Shown here piece by piece: positions 8,740 through 16,676 of a stretch of 64,000 nucleotides of DNA. Positions within the stretch are counted from its first letter, which is position 1. Each line of letters begins with the position of its first letter. The stretch is taken from assembly GCA_963718995.1 (NCBI GenBank), contig CAVRAP010000021.1:124001-188000 (forward strand), written 5' to 3'. This DNA is from UBA4744 sp963718995. Its GTDB lineage: Bacteria > Actinomycetota > Acidimicrobiia > Spongiisociales > UBA4744. Made by a program: the position numbers and the translations under genes. Under the pieces are notes generated by a model. That model was not told the DNA's origin, did not search any database, and saw only the letters and a list, made by a program, of their open reading frames with translations.

Positions 8740-9375
8740 GCACAAGGCGTCGAACACGATTGCAGTGTTGGACCGGGACGAGATGTTGGAGTTGGAGCAA
8801 CGATTCGATAACACGGCCCGGGGCATGGGAACTGATCGGCGCGATGGATCAGAGCCTGCTCGATGATGCGACCGTCGCTACCGGGAAACTGTCCCCACAG
8901 CTTGTACGAGGTTTGATCCAGGGTGGGTTGGACGGACAAGAATCGTTCTCCGAATAACCGCTGTTCATCCCGTCGACTCATCTGAACGTGGCGGGCCGTC
9001 ATGCGGCGGAGTCCGGCTAAGTCCCAGCCTCGTGACCGGGCGACGAAATCAGGTTCGGCTCCTGATGAAACCAGCCGGGATTCTTCGATTACCCGCTCGA
9101 ATGACACCGTCCCTTCGCCGAGTTCCCGTGCGAGGTCGGGTTGGTCGATGAGTCGACGAGCCGTCTCCACCAGCCGCTTGGCGGTATCGGCGGTCAAGTC
9201 CATGCGAGATGCGGCCCATTCGGGAAGGTTACGAGCCCCGTCCATCATCGGGACTTGGGCCAGGTCCGAGAGCTTGGAGGGTTGCGATTTGGCGGGAGCG
9301 AAGCCGGGCGACGAGGGATTCGTCGCTAACCAATAGCTGTTCGAGCTGGTCGATGGTCGTCTCTACCGTTCTCAT
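8740..9375 (-). pseudogene. Degenerate 13E12-repeat (DUF222/HNH endonuclease) family gene
   Basis: The minus strand carries a broken member of the 13E12/DUF222 family, multi-copy actinobacterial genes that usually end in an HNH nuclease domain. It begins at ATG 9375 (TIDQLEQLLVSDESLVARLR, then RQIATLQAL). A frame change near 9250 is followed by GARNLPEWAASRMDLTADTA, further on WDLAGLRRMTARHV and WGQFPGSDGRIIEQALIHRA. Recognisable sequence stops near 8826 and the frame is lost again. The C-terminal HNH part is missing altogether: the 280 bases beyond, up to the regulator stop at 8460, contain nothing I can identify. Two frame changes plus truncation argue for real decay rather than a single read error. 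Confidence 0.75.
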
Positions 9376-9571
9376 CCATCAAACATACCGTCCAGGTATG
9401 ACAAGAAACGTTGAGCAACGCTGTCTGTTGTCAGGTGATCGGCTCAGGCCGTTCCGTCGATGCAAAAGGGGACCTGGGTGGGGAGCAGAACCTCACCCGG
9501 GCAGCCATTAAGGAACTCCTAGGACCAGGACTGGCGAACAATCCGGGCACGCGAAAACGCCGGATGACTGC

Positions 9572-9832
9572 TTAGCGGCTTCCGAAGCCGACGACGGCGG
9601 CCAGAAAAATGCCACCGAAGACCGCATAGACGACCGAATACCCCGCTATCTCGACGATCGGTGGGAAATTGGCGGCGCGAGTCAAGACCGAGGCGACGAG
9701 GCCACCGATGATGCCCATCAGTATCGAACCGACGACGGAAGCCTTGCGACCGGTCAGAATGCCCCCCAACAATCCGCCAAAGGCAGCGGCTGCCACGATG
9801 ATGAGCATGTTGGGGGTGAATTCGAGGTCCAT
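9572..9832 (-). CDS. Small membrane protein of unknown function
   Basis: 86 residues with three hydrophobic segments: about 9-26 (glycine-rich, LIIVAAAAFGGLLGGIL), 32-49 (VVGSILMGIIGGLVASVL) and 62-80. The Gly-rich small-residue pattern resembles GlsB/YeaQ-type transglycosylase-associated small membrane proteins, but this is only a resemblance. The gene lies 9 bases past the stop of the sigma factor gene on the same strand and may be co-transcribed with it. Confidence 0.6.
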   Translation of the reverse strand: MDLEFTPNMLIIVAAAAFGGLLGGILTGRKASVVGSILMGIIGGLVASVLTRAANFPPIVEIAGYSVVYAVFGGIFLAAVVGFGSR

Positions 9833-9841
9833 ACCGGCAGG

Positions 9842-10744
9842 TTACAGCAATGACTCGAGGTCTATGGAACATGACGGGTGTCGCAGCTTCGAGATGGCTC
9901 TCCCCTCGATCTGACGCACGCGCTCGCGGGTCAGATTGAAGATCTTTCCTACATCGGAAAGGGTTCTGGGTTCGCCACCGTCCAAACCGAAACGCATCAT
10001 GAGTACCTGGCGTTCGCCCTCTTCGAGAATTCGGAGCGCGTCGATGAGGTGGAGGCGCCGCATGACGGCGGCCGTGTGACCGAAGGGGTCTGGAGCGCTT
10101 TCGTCCTCTACAAAGTCCTGGAGTTCGGCGTCTCCCTCTTCGCCGACCGGACGGTCGAGGGAAACGGTGTCCGAAGGAGCCGAGAGCGCGGCCTGGACTC
10201 GCTCGACATCGAGTCCGCTCGCCTCGGCGATCTCTTTGAGGGTGGGCGGCCGGCGCAACTCCTCGGCGAGAGCCTGCTCCGTGTCCTGCACCGTCCTCAC
10301 GACATCGACCATGTGCACCGGCAGCCGGATAGTCCGCGCTTGATTGCCGAGTCCGCGGGTGATGGCCTGGCGGATCCACCAGGTTGCGTAGGTCGAGAAC
10401 TTGAAACCTTTTCTCCAATCGAACTTCTCAACCGCTCGGATCAGGCCGAGGTTGCCCTCCTGAATGAGGTCGAGGAGATCGAGGCCCCGCCCGGCATATC
10501 GTTTGGCGATGGAGATGACGAGGCGCAGATTGCACCGGATGAACATCATCTTCGCTTCTTCGCCTGCATGGGTCAGGCGGTAGAGCTTGGCGCGCTCGGC
10601 AGGGGTGAGATCGTCGCCGGATTCGAGCCTGTGTTGGGCTTTGCGGCCGGCCTCCATCGCCCGTGCCAACCGCACCTCATCTTCGGCATCGAGCAGGGTG
10701 TGGGCGGATACTTCTTCGAGGTAAATGCCCACTGTGTCGTACAT
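9842..10744 (-). CDS. RNA polymerase sigma-70 family factor (group 1/2, SigA/SigB-like)
   Basis: 300 residues. Region 1.2 (TVGIYLEEVSAHTLLDAEDE), region 2 (NLRLVISIAKRYAGRGLDLL, DLIQEGNLGLIRAVEKFDW, KFSTYATWWIRQAITR), region 3 and region 4 (LSDVGKIFNLTRERVRQIEG) are all present. It lacks the long N-terminal extension of housekeeping sigma factors, so it is probably a group 2 factor of SigB/HrdB-like type. The ATG at 10744 has no Shine-Dalgarno sequence. An in-frame ATG at 10795 would add 17 residues, and a TACCTT box lies about a dozen bases further upstream, so a longer, nearly leaderless product is possible. Confidence 0.92.
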   Translation of the reverse strand: MYDTVGIYLEEVSAHTLLDAEDEVRLARAMEAGRKAQHRLESGDDLTPAERAKLYRLTHAGEEAKMMFIRCNLRLVISIAKRYAGRGLDLLDLIQEGNLGLIRAVEKFDWRKGFKFSTYATWWIRQAITRGLGNQARTIRLPVHMVDVVRTVQDTEQALAEELRRPPTLKEIAEASGLDVERVQAALSAPSDTVSLDRPVGEEGDAELQDFVEDESAPDPFGHTAAVMRRLHLIDALRILEEGERQVLMMRFGLDGGEPRTLSDVGKIFNLTRERVRQIEGRAISKLRHPSCSIDLESLL

Positions 10745-10899
10745 GGGGATTGAATCGCGGACCGCGCTTGGGCAAGCTCTCACATCTCCTGTCATTGCCA
10801 GCATTTGCAAGGTATCACGCCAGAGTGACGCTGACAACGGCGAATCGGTTCTGCCAGGCGATCTCCCTTGCCGGTTGCCGGTCATCTGCTGAAGTTGAG

Positions 10900-10905
10900 T
10901 ACCCT
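10900..10905 (+). promoter_or_regulatory. Candidate -10 box giving a leaderless transcript
   Basis: TACCCT ends 8 bases before the ATG at 10914, so transcription would begin at or next to the start codon. No Shine-Dalgarno sequence is present. Confidence 0.35.
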
Positions 10906-10913
10906 CTCGTGCT

Positions 10914-12482
10914 ATGCACATGGGCCGGGTCCTGCGGACAACGACCAGCAAACCAACTCTCGTCATGTTCCTGGTGGGCTCTCTGGGGTTGAGCGCCTGT
11001 CTCAACACGTCCATGGTGGTAATCGGAGAGACTCCGACTCCGGTGCCTCCGGCTCCCCCGGCGATCTTCGTGAGTGTGGTCGACGACGCCGGCGTTTCGA
11101 TGGTCGGAGCACGAGTCGACTTCGAAGGCTTCGTGACTGAGACGGACGCAGCCGGGGTGGCCTCGACCGTGTGGGAGGACACACCGATCGAGGTGGTGGC
11201 GGCCGCACCTGGATTCCATGATGCAACGGCCAACCTCGAAGAGTTCAGCGACGATCCGCTCGAAATGACACTGCAACCGGTGGTGCTGGCCGGCCGCATT
11301 GCCGATTCGGACGGAGACGGCGTCGAGGGCGCCACGGTGCGCCTCGGTGAGGTCGCGACGATCAGTGATGCGGACGGTTCGTTTCGGCTGGAAAGGGTTG
11401 TGGCCGGTGAGGTGACCGTTGCCCGGCCCGCCTGGATGTCCGCCACGGCGGCCTGGGACGGAGTGGCGACCGAATTGGAGATTGCCCTGGAGCCGCGAAC
11501 GGTGCGAGCCCTCCATGTCACGGGGTGGACCCCGCAGAACACCGAGGCCTGGAACGGGCTCCTGAGCCTGGCCGATTCCACCGAAGTCAATGCGCTGGTG
11601 GTGGACTTGAAAGACGAATCAGGTCGTGTGTACTACGAATCCGCGGTTCCTCTCGCCCAAGAAGTGGGGGCAACCCGGGAGTTCTACCAACTCAGAGAAC
11701 TCATCGAGGAGGTGGAAGAACACGATCTCTACATGATCGGGCGCCTGGTTACCTTTCAGGATCCGGTGGCTGCCCGCGCCCGGGTTGATCTGGCGATTAC
11801 GAACTCGGATGGGACCCCGTTCGAAAAGAACGGCCAGTACTTCCTCGACCCGACCGACGCGTCCGCTCGCCAGTACGCCCTCGATCTGGCCGAAGAGGCA
11901 TGTATGGCAGGCGTCCATGAGATCCAGTTCGACTATGTGCGGTTCCCCGATGGTTTCGGATCCTCGGTCCGATTCGATGGAGGCGTTGCGTATTTGGGCG
12001 CATACAACGACCCGGCAGCGGGGAATGCCAGGGTTGGTGTCATTGCCGCGTTCCTGAACCAAGCCCGGGATCTGCTGAATCCGCTCGGTTGTGCGGTCTC
12101 GGCCGACGTCTTTGCCATCATTCTTTCCGTTCCGGACGATCAGGGCATCGGCCAGCGAACTGAGGACCTCTCCGGCGCGGTCGACGCTATCAGTCCCATG
12201 ATCTACCCGGACCACTACTCGGACGGCTCATTCGGGTTTGCCACACCCTTCGATAATCCGGGAGGGGTCATCGATGCAGCCCTGGCCGCCGGCATGCCTC
12301 GCTTGCATGCGACCGCGATCATGCGTCCCTGGTTGGCCGATTACTACTACGGGCCTTCAGAAGTGCGAGCTGAGATCGACGCAGCCGAAAAATATGGCAT
12401 CGGCTGGATGCTCTGGAACGCCAACAGCAACCACACCGCCGGGGCCCTCAAGCCTGCCAGCGCCGACCCTGCTTCCGAATGA
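10914..12482 (+). CDS. Lipoprotein with TIM-barrel glycoside-hydrolase-like (DUF4015-type) domain
   Basis: 522 residues. A lipoprotein signal (MFLVGSLGLSAC, lipobox LSAC) is followed by two carboxypeptidase-regulatory-like beta-sandwich domains (about residues 45-120 and 122-190; ISDADGSFRLERVVAGEVTV). From about 198 it is the putative glycosyl-hydrolase TIM barrel of the DUF4015 family: HVTGWTPQN, NALVVDLKDESGRVYYES, IGRLVTFQDP, IQFDYVRFPDGF, ISPMIYPDHYSDGSFG, GIGWMLWNA. The Asp of FDYVRFPDG sits where such barrels carry a catalytic acid. It is predicted to be membrane-anchored on the cell surface and may cut a wall-associated glycan. It is monocistronic and ends against the convergent DUF6159 gene. 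Confidence 0.82.
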   Translation: MHMGRVLRTTTSKPTLVMFLVGSLGLSACLNTSMVVIGETPTPVPPAPPAIFVSVVDDAGVSMVGARVDFEGFVTETDAAGVASTVWEDTPIEVVAAAPGFHDATANLEEFSDDPLEMTLQPVVLAGRIADSDGDGVEGATVRLGEVATISDADGSFRLERVVAGEVTVARPAWMSATAAWDGVATELEIALEPRTVRALHVTGWTPQNTEAWNGLLSLADSTEVNALVVDLKDESGRVYYESAVPLAQEVGATREFYQLRELIEEVEEHDLYMIGRLVTFQDPVAARARVDLAITNSDGTPFEKNGQYFLDPTDASARQYALDLAEEACMAGVHEIQFDYVRFPDGFGSSVRFDGGVAYLGAYNDPAAGNARVGVIAAFLNQARDLLNPLGCAVSADVFAIILSVPDDQGIGQRTEDLSGAVDAISPMIYPDHYSDGSFGFATPFDNPGGVIDAALAAGMPRLHATAIMRPWLADYYYGPSEVRAEIDAAEKYGIGWMLWNANSNHTAGALKPASADPASE

Positions 12483-12498
12483 GAACCGGGGCCGCCGG

Positions 12499-13308
12499 CT
12501 AGCGCTTGGGAGCGAAGGCCGATCCCATGATCTCGGGAGTGAACGGACCCACCACCTGCCCGCTCGCCGCGTAGCGATACAGCGCCGCCTGGAAAACGGC
12601 GTTGAGCGCCGACAACACCACAGCAGTGCCAACCACCCAGACCACGGCCACGGCGACGGAGACTGCCGCCACCGCTCCACTTCCGCTCGTCACGGCCAGG
12701 GCGATGAGAGCCAGGGCAGGAAGTACCGCCAGGAATCCGAGTAGCCCGAATCCGACCATCGCAACAACGTTCTCGCCCCAGGTTTTCTTGAACAACTCCC
12801 CGGACCTCCGGATGGCATCGCGGACCGGGACATCCTCGATGACCAGAACGGGGATGACGAGGAAGGTGACCAAACCCCACGCCAAACCCGCCAGACTCGC
12901 CGCGATTCGACCGACCATGCCCCCGCGTTGTTCGAGCATCCGGAGCAGTACCGACACAGTTGCCGAGACAACCGCCCAAGGGAAGATACGTCCGGCCCGT
13001 TGCGTGGCACCGCGGAGGGCACTTCCCAGCGTCGGGTCGCCACCTTGGAGTCGTTCGTCCGCCGCGGAGACGAGCGCCGTGTTGAAGAAAATGGTTACGT
13101 ACGCAAGAGCGATGTACGCAACGAAGGCAACAACATAGGTGATGGGGCTCTCCTGGTCGACGATCAGCAGGGTCGGCACAAGGAAGGTGGCTCCGACCAC
13201 AGCACTGGCCAGGAACGAGAGGATCGGAAGCAGGAGCAGCTCCTTGTCTGCCCGGAGAACTTCAGCGGATGCCTTCGCCAACTCCAGTGTGCGTCGTAGC
13301 TTGCCCAT
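12499..13308 (-). CDS. DUF6159 family integral membrane protein
   Basis: 269 residues. ATG at 13308 is preceded by gaggag and begins MGKLRRTLELAKASAEVLRA, the typical opening of this family; the open frame extends further upstream but without family sequence. About six hydrophobic segments, two of them in the pair LLPILSFLASAVV and TYVVAFVAYIALAYVTIFF. It contains the conserved region AALRGATQRAGRI-like (SALRGATQRAGRIFPWA). The function of the family is unknown. It shares a divergent promoter region with the UdgB gene. Confidence 0.8.
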   Translation of the reverse strand: MGKLRRTLELAKASAEVLRADKELLLLPILSFLASAVVGATFLVPTLLIVDQESPITYVVAFVAYIALAYVTIFFNTALVSAADERLQGGDPTLGSALRGATQRAGRIFPWAVVSATVSVLLRMLEQRGGMVGRIAASLAGLAWGLVTFLVIPVLVIEDVPVRDAIRRSGELFKKTWGENVVAMVGFGLLGFLAVLPALALIALAVTSGSGAVAAVSVAVAVVWVVGTAVVLSALNAVFQAALYRYAASGQVVGPFTPEIMGSAFAPKR

Positions 13309-13374
13309 GGCTCCTCTTCCGTCGCGTTGTATGAAGCCATTCTGCCCGACCCCGCTCAGCTTGGCAGCGACTTG

Positions 13375-13380
13375 TACTCT
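13375..13380 (+). promoter_or_regulatory. Candidate -10 box, leaderless start of udgB
   Basis: TACTCT ends 7 bases before the ATG at 13388. It sits in a direct repeat of CTTGTAC (13371-13377 and 13381-13387) that could also bind a regulator of this divergent region. Confidence 0.35.
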
Positions 13381-13387
13381 CTTGTAC

Positions 13388-14068
13388 ATGGGAGTGGCTG
13401 CCATTCAGAAAGACGTTGAAGGCTGTAGGCGTTGCCCACGGCTGGTGTCCTGGAGAGAAGAGGCGGGTCTCACCAAGCGAGCTGCCTACCGGGCCTGGGA
13501 CTATTGGTCGAAACCGGTGCCGGGGTTCGGAGATCCACAGGCAAGACTTCTCATCGTTGGTCTCGCCCCGGCCGCCCATGGGGCTAATCGCACCGGCCGG
13601 ATGTTCACAGGCGACCGATCCGGGGACTGGCTGTTCCGGGCGCTGCATCGCGCCGGATTTGCCAACCAGCCCGAGGCTGTTTCCCGACAGGACGGCCTCG
13701 AGCTCACGGACGCATTTGTCAGCGCGATCGTTCGGTGCGCCCCGCCCGACAACCAACCGACTCCCGAAGAACGGGAGAATTGCCGGTGCTGGTTGGAAGC
13801 CGAGTTAGATGTGCTGCGCCGGGTCGCGGTAGTCGTCCCGCTGGGCGGTATGGCGTATATACAGGTTCTCCGCATCCTGGCTGCTCGTGGCGTCGGAATC
13901 CCCAAACCGCGCCCCCGTTTCGCGCACGGGCTCGAGGTCGATCTCCGGCCCGCCGGCCCCATACTGGTGGCGTCCTACCATCCCAGCCAGCAAAACACGT
14001 TCACCGGACGACTCACGGAAAAGATGCTGGACGACGTGTTCGCGAAGGCCAGGAGCCTTCTGGACTAG
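13388..14068 (+). CDS. udgB: Family 5 uracil-DNA glycosylase (UdgB)
   Basis: 226 residues. It removes uracil, and in this family also hypoxanthine, from DNA. Motif A is GLAPAAHGANRTGRMFTGD, with Ala rather than the Asp or Asn of other UDG families at the catalytic position, as is usual in family 5. The late motif is SYHPSQQNTFTGRLT. Fe-S cluster cysteines are visible in GCRRCPRLVSW, VRCAPP and ENCRCWLE. ATG at 13388 is chosen because it starts exactly the conserved N-terminus (VEGCRRCPRL) and a -10 box lies 7 bases before it; the open frame upstream is not conserved. It stands alone between a divergent membrane gene and sufD. Confidence 0.92.
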   Translation: MGVAAIQKDVEGCRRCPRLVSWREEAGLTKRAAYRAWDYWSKPVPGFGDPQARLLIVGLAPAAHGANRTGRMFTGDRSGDWLFRALHRAGFANQPEAVSRQDGLELTDAFVSAIVRCAPPDNQPTPEERENCRCWLEAELDVLRRVAVVVPLGGMAYIQVLRILAARGVGIPKPRPRFAHGLEVDLRPAGPILVASYHPSQQNTFTGRLTEKMLDDVFAKARSLLD

Positions 14069-14234
14069 CCGGGAACGGGCCTTCTCGATGGAAAACCGGC
14101 CCCTTCTGCGGCCCGGTCCGTTGTGAGCGGAGCCGCCCTCATTCGCTGACTTCGTTCGCCGGGAAGGACCTCCGTTTCTCCTATCTGCTCAGTGCTAATA
14201 CCATGGAACCGCATCATCCTCGAGGAGTCCTTTC

Positions 14235-15536
14235 GTGCCAACCCGTCCCGCCCTGCCGCTTCGCCCGGAAACGATCGATCTGCTCAACGGCGAGATCCCG
14301 GACTTCCTGGTTGCCACCCGACGCCGTGGTCTTGAGTCTTTCGAAAAGCTGGAAATGCCTTCATCTGCAGAAGAGGTCTGGCGGTACGTCGATCTCCCGT
14401 TCCGACTTCAGGATCTCGATCTGGCTCCGACGCCCGAGGAGGGTATGGGCGGCATCGACGACGTGGCCTTGGCTCTCGGATCCATGGCCGGACACGCCAC
14501 GATCACCGATGGGATGGTGACCGATATCGAGGTGGATGAAGACGGCGTCGTGTTTGTTTCCCTGCGAGAGGGACTCGCTGAGGAAGAGCAAGCCCTGGCC
14601 ACCCTGTACGGCACCGGAGTCGCGCCTGATCTCGATATTTTCTCGGCTGCGCACCACGCCTTTGCCCACGACGGCGTTCTCCTGCGGATACCGGCCAACC
14701 GCACTGTCGAGCGGCCTTTCTACATCGACGTGCAAGCCACCGCTGAGGGAACTGTTTCGTTTCCTCATGTCACGCTCCTAGTCGAGGCAAACGCCGATGC
14801 AAGTGTTGTCGTTGGGTTCAGGTCGCCGGCTGGGAGATTCCTGGTGGTGAACCCTCACATTGAGGCCTTCGTCGAAGATGGTGCGCGACTCAAGCTCAGC
14901 ACCGTCCAGCGGTTTGCCTACGAGACGCACAGCATCGCGCACGAGCGGGTGCTCATTGGTCGAGATGCCAACGCGCGCTTGGGTGAGGTCGGTCTCGGTG
15001 GCCGGCTGGGTCGCTTGCACCTGAATCTCGACGTGGCAGGACGTGGCGCGTCGACAGACCTGGTCGGGTTGTTCTTCGGCGAACAGAAGCAAACACTCGA
15101 CTATCGGCTCTTCATGAACCATCTCGGATCGAACACCTCCTCGAACGTCTTTCTCAAAGGAGCGGTTCAGGATCAGGCGCGCTCGGTATTCACCGGGCTC
15201 GTGAAAATCGTGAAGGACATTGCCAAAGTGAGCGCCTTCGAAACGAATCGCAACCTGGTTCTGTCCGAGGGTGCCTCAGCTCACTCAGTCCCCAATCTGG
15301 AGATCCTCAGCGATGATGTCATCTGCGGACATGGTTCCACGGTCGGGCCGCTCGAAGAAGAGCCGCTCTACTACCTGATGAGCCGGGGCCTCTCGGAAGC
15401 TCGCGCCGCCCGGCTGCTGGTGCACGGCTTCTTCGAGGAGGTCATCAACCGCTTGCCCCATCCTGCCCTGGCCGGACCGGTACGCACAGAGGTCAATCGC
15501 AAGTTCGTTGAGGCCCAGAAAGAAGGCCGGGTCTGA
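14235..15536 (+). CDS. sufD: Fe-S cluster assembly protein SufD
   Basis: 433 residues, GTG start with gaggag eight bases upstream and a TACCAT box at 14199. SufD partners SufB in the SufBC2D scaffold. Beta-helix core and the family C-terminus are clear: QKQTLDYRLFMNHLGSNTSS, SAHSVPNLEILSDDVICGHG, STVGPLEEEPLYYLMSRGLS and a final FFEEVINRLPHP. First gene of a three-gene operon with a Rieske ferredoxin and sufC, joined by stop/start overlaps. It lies 10 kb from sufB. Confidence 0.95.
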   Translation: MPTRPALPLRPETIDLLNGEIPDFLVATRRRGLESFEKLEMPSSAEEVWRYVDLPFRLQDLDLAPTPEEGMGGIDDVALALGSMAGHATITDGMVTDIEVDEDGVVFVSLREGLAEEEQALATLYGTGVAPDLDIFSAAHHAFAHDGVLLRIPANRTVERPFYIDVQATAEGTVSFPHVTLLVEANADASVVVGFRSPAGRFLVVNPHIEAFVEDGARLKLSTVQRFAYETHSIAHERVLIGRDANARLGEVGLGGRLGRLHLNLDVAGRGASTDLVGLFFGEQKQTLDYRLFMNHLGSNTSSNVFLKGAVQDQARSVFTGLVKIVKDIAKVSAFETNRNLVLSEGASAHSVPNLEILSDDVICGHGSTVGPLEEEPLYYLMSRGLSEARAARLLVHGFFEEVINRLPHPALAGPVRTEVNRKFVEAQKEGRV

Positions 15537-15862
15537 TGGCGGATTGGGTCAAGATCACGACTACTGCCGCGTTGCCGGAGGCGCGGGGCATCCGGGTTGA
15601 GGCAGGTCCGCATCGGATTGCCCTGTTCCGCATCGGTGGCGAAGTGCATGCCATTGGAGACCGGTGTAGCCATGCGGAGGCTTCCCTATCAGAAGGCGAT
15701 GTGTTTGATAACGAGATCGAGTGCCCGAGGCACGGAGCAACGTTCGATCTCCGCACGGGCGAACCGCTAACGCTTCCGGCCACCAAACCCGTGCCCGTTT
15801 ATGAAACCAAGACCGAGGGCGGCGATCTGTACGTGCTCCTCGACGACCGGGAGGAATCGTGA
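15536..15862 (+). CDS. Rieske-type [2Fe-2S] ferredoxin of the SUF operon
   Basis: 108 residues. The Rieske ligands are CSH (GDRCSHAEASL) and CPRH (ECPRHGATFD), i.e. Cys-x-His and Cys-x2-His, as in small ferredoxins of the non-haem dioxygenase type. The ATG overlaps the sufD stop (TGATG) and the gene's own stop overlaps the sufC start, so translation is coupled. In SUF operons of actinobacteria and firmicutes such a protein is often present, probably as an electron donor or cluster recipient. No oxygenase subunit is nearby, which supports a role in cluster assembly. Confidence 0.92.
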   Translation: MADWVKITTTAALPEARGIRVEAGPHRIALFRIGGEVHAIGDRCSHAEASLSEGDVFDNEIECPRHGATFDLRTGEPLTLPATKPVPVYETKTEGGDLYVLLDDREES

Positions 15863-16665
15863 CCAGCGCAGCTCTCTTGATCCGGGACATCCGGGCCTCA
15901 GTAGGCGACACCGCCATCCTCAAGGGCGTCGACCTCGAAGTTCCGTTCGGGGAGCTCCACGCCATCATGGGGCCGAACGGCTCCGGCAAATCGACCCTGT
16001 GTCACGTCTTGACCGGCAAGCAGGATTATTCGGTTGACGGTTCGGCCGAGTTGGGCGGGACCGAGCTCCTCGACAAGTCGATCACGGATCGAGCCCGGCT
16101 CGGGCTCATGCAGGGGTTTCAGTATCCCGTTGAAATCGCCGGGGTTGGCCTGCGCGAGTTCATGAAGGAGGTAGCCGACGAACGGCACATCCCGGCAGAC
16201 CAGATCGAGGCGCGCCTGGCCACCTCCGCGGGCAAGTTTGACATGGAGCCTTTTCTGAACCGGGCGGTCAATGTTGACCTATCCGGCGGGGAGAAGAAGC
16301 GCTCGGAGATATTTCAAATGGCCGTTCTAGGTCCCAAGGTGGCCATTCTCGACGAGATCGACTCAGGGCTCGATATCGACGCGGTCCGTGAGGTCGCCGA
16401 GGCGGTTGAGGCTATGCGAAGCCCGGACATGGCCGTGGTGATGATCACCCACTACAGCCGAATTCTCCGCTACCTGACCCCCGATCGGATCCACGTGATG
16501 ATGAACGGTCGGATTGTCGAGTCCGGCGGCCCGGAACTCGCTGATGAGCTCGAAGACGGTGGGTACGAGGCATTGCGAGAACGGTTGGGTATTGAGGTCT
16601 CGTCGGGTCCGGTCCGGGCGAAGGCTGCTTCGGAGTACTTCACCGACACGCCGTTCGACGTCTGA
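15859..16665 (+). CDS. sufC: SUF ATPase SufC (copy 1)
   Basis: 268 residues, ABC-type ATPase of the SufBCD scaffold. Walker A GPNGSGKST, signature LSGGEKKRSEIFQ, Walker B VAILDEIDSGLDID and the SufC-specific ITHYSRILRYLTPD. GTG at 15859 overlaps the Rieske stop by four bases. The sequence is clearly different from the second SufC (21921-22679): the Q-loop region reads MQGFQYPVEIAGVGLREFM against LAFQYPEEIPGVSVVNFL there, and copy 1 has a longer C-terminus. Operon context makes it the natural partner of SufD. Confidence 0.94.
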   Translation: MTSAALLIRDIRASVGDTAILKGVDLEVPFGELHAIMGPNGSGKSTLCHVLTGKQDYSVDGSAELGGTELLDKSITDRARLGLMQGFQYPVEIAGVGLREFMKEVADERHIPADQIEARLATSAGKFDMEPFLNRAVNVDLSGGEKKRSEIFQMAVLGPKVAILDEIDSGLDIDAVREVAEAVEAMRSPDMAVVMITHYSRILRYLTPDRIHVMMNGRIVESGGPELADELEDGGYEALRERLGIEVSSGPVRAKAASEYFTDTPFDV

Positions 16666-16676
16666 CCGAATCGTTC

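Noticed and set aside
10745..11590. N-terminal extension of about 280 residues in the sigma factor frame
   Set aside because: The extension is antisense to the lipoprotein glycoside-hydrolase gene and Ser/Thr/Ala-rich without sigma-factor motifs; the conserved protein begins near 10744-10795.
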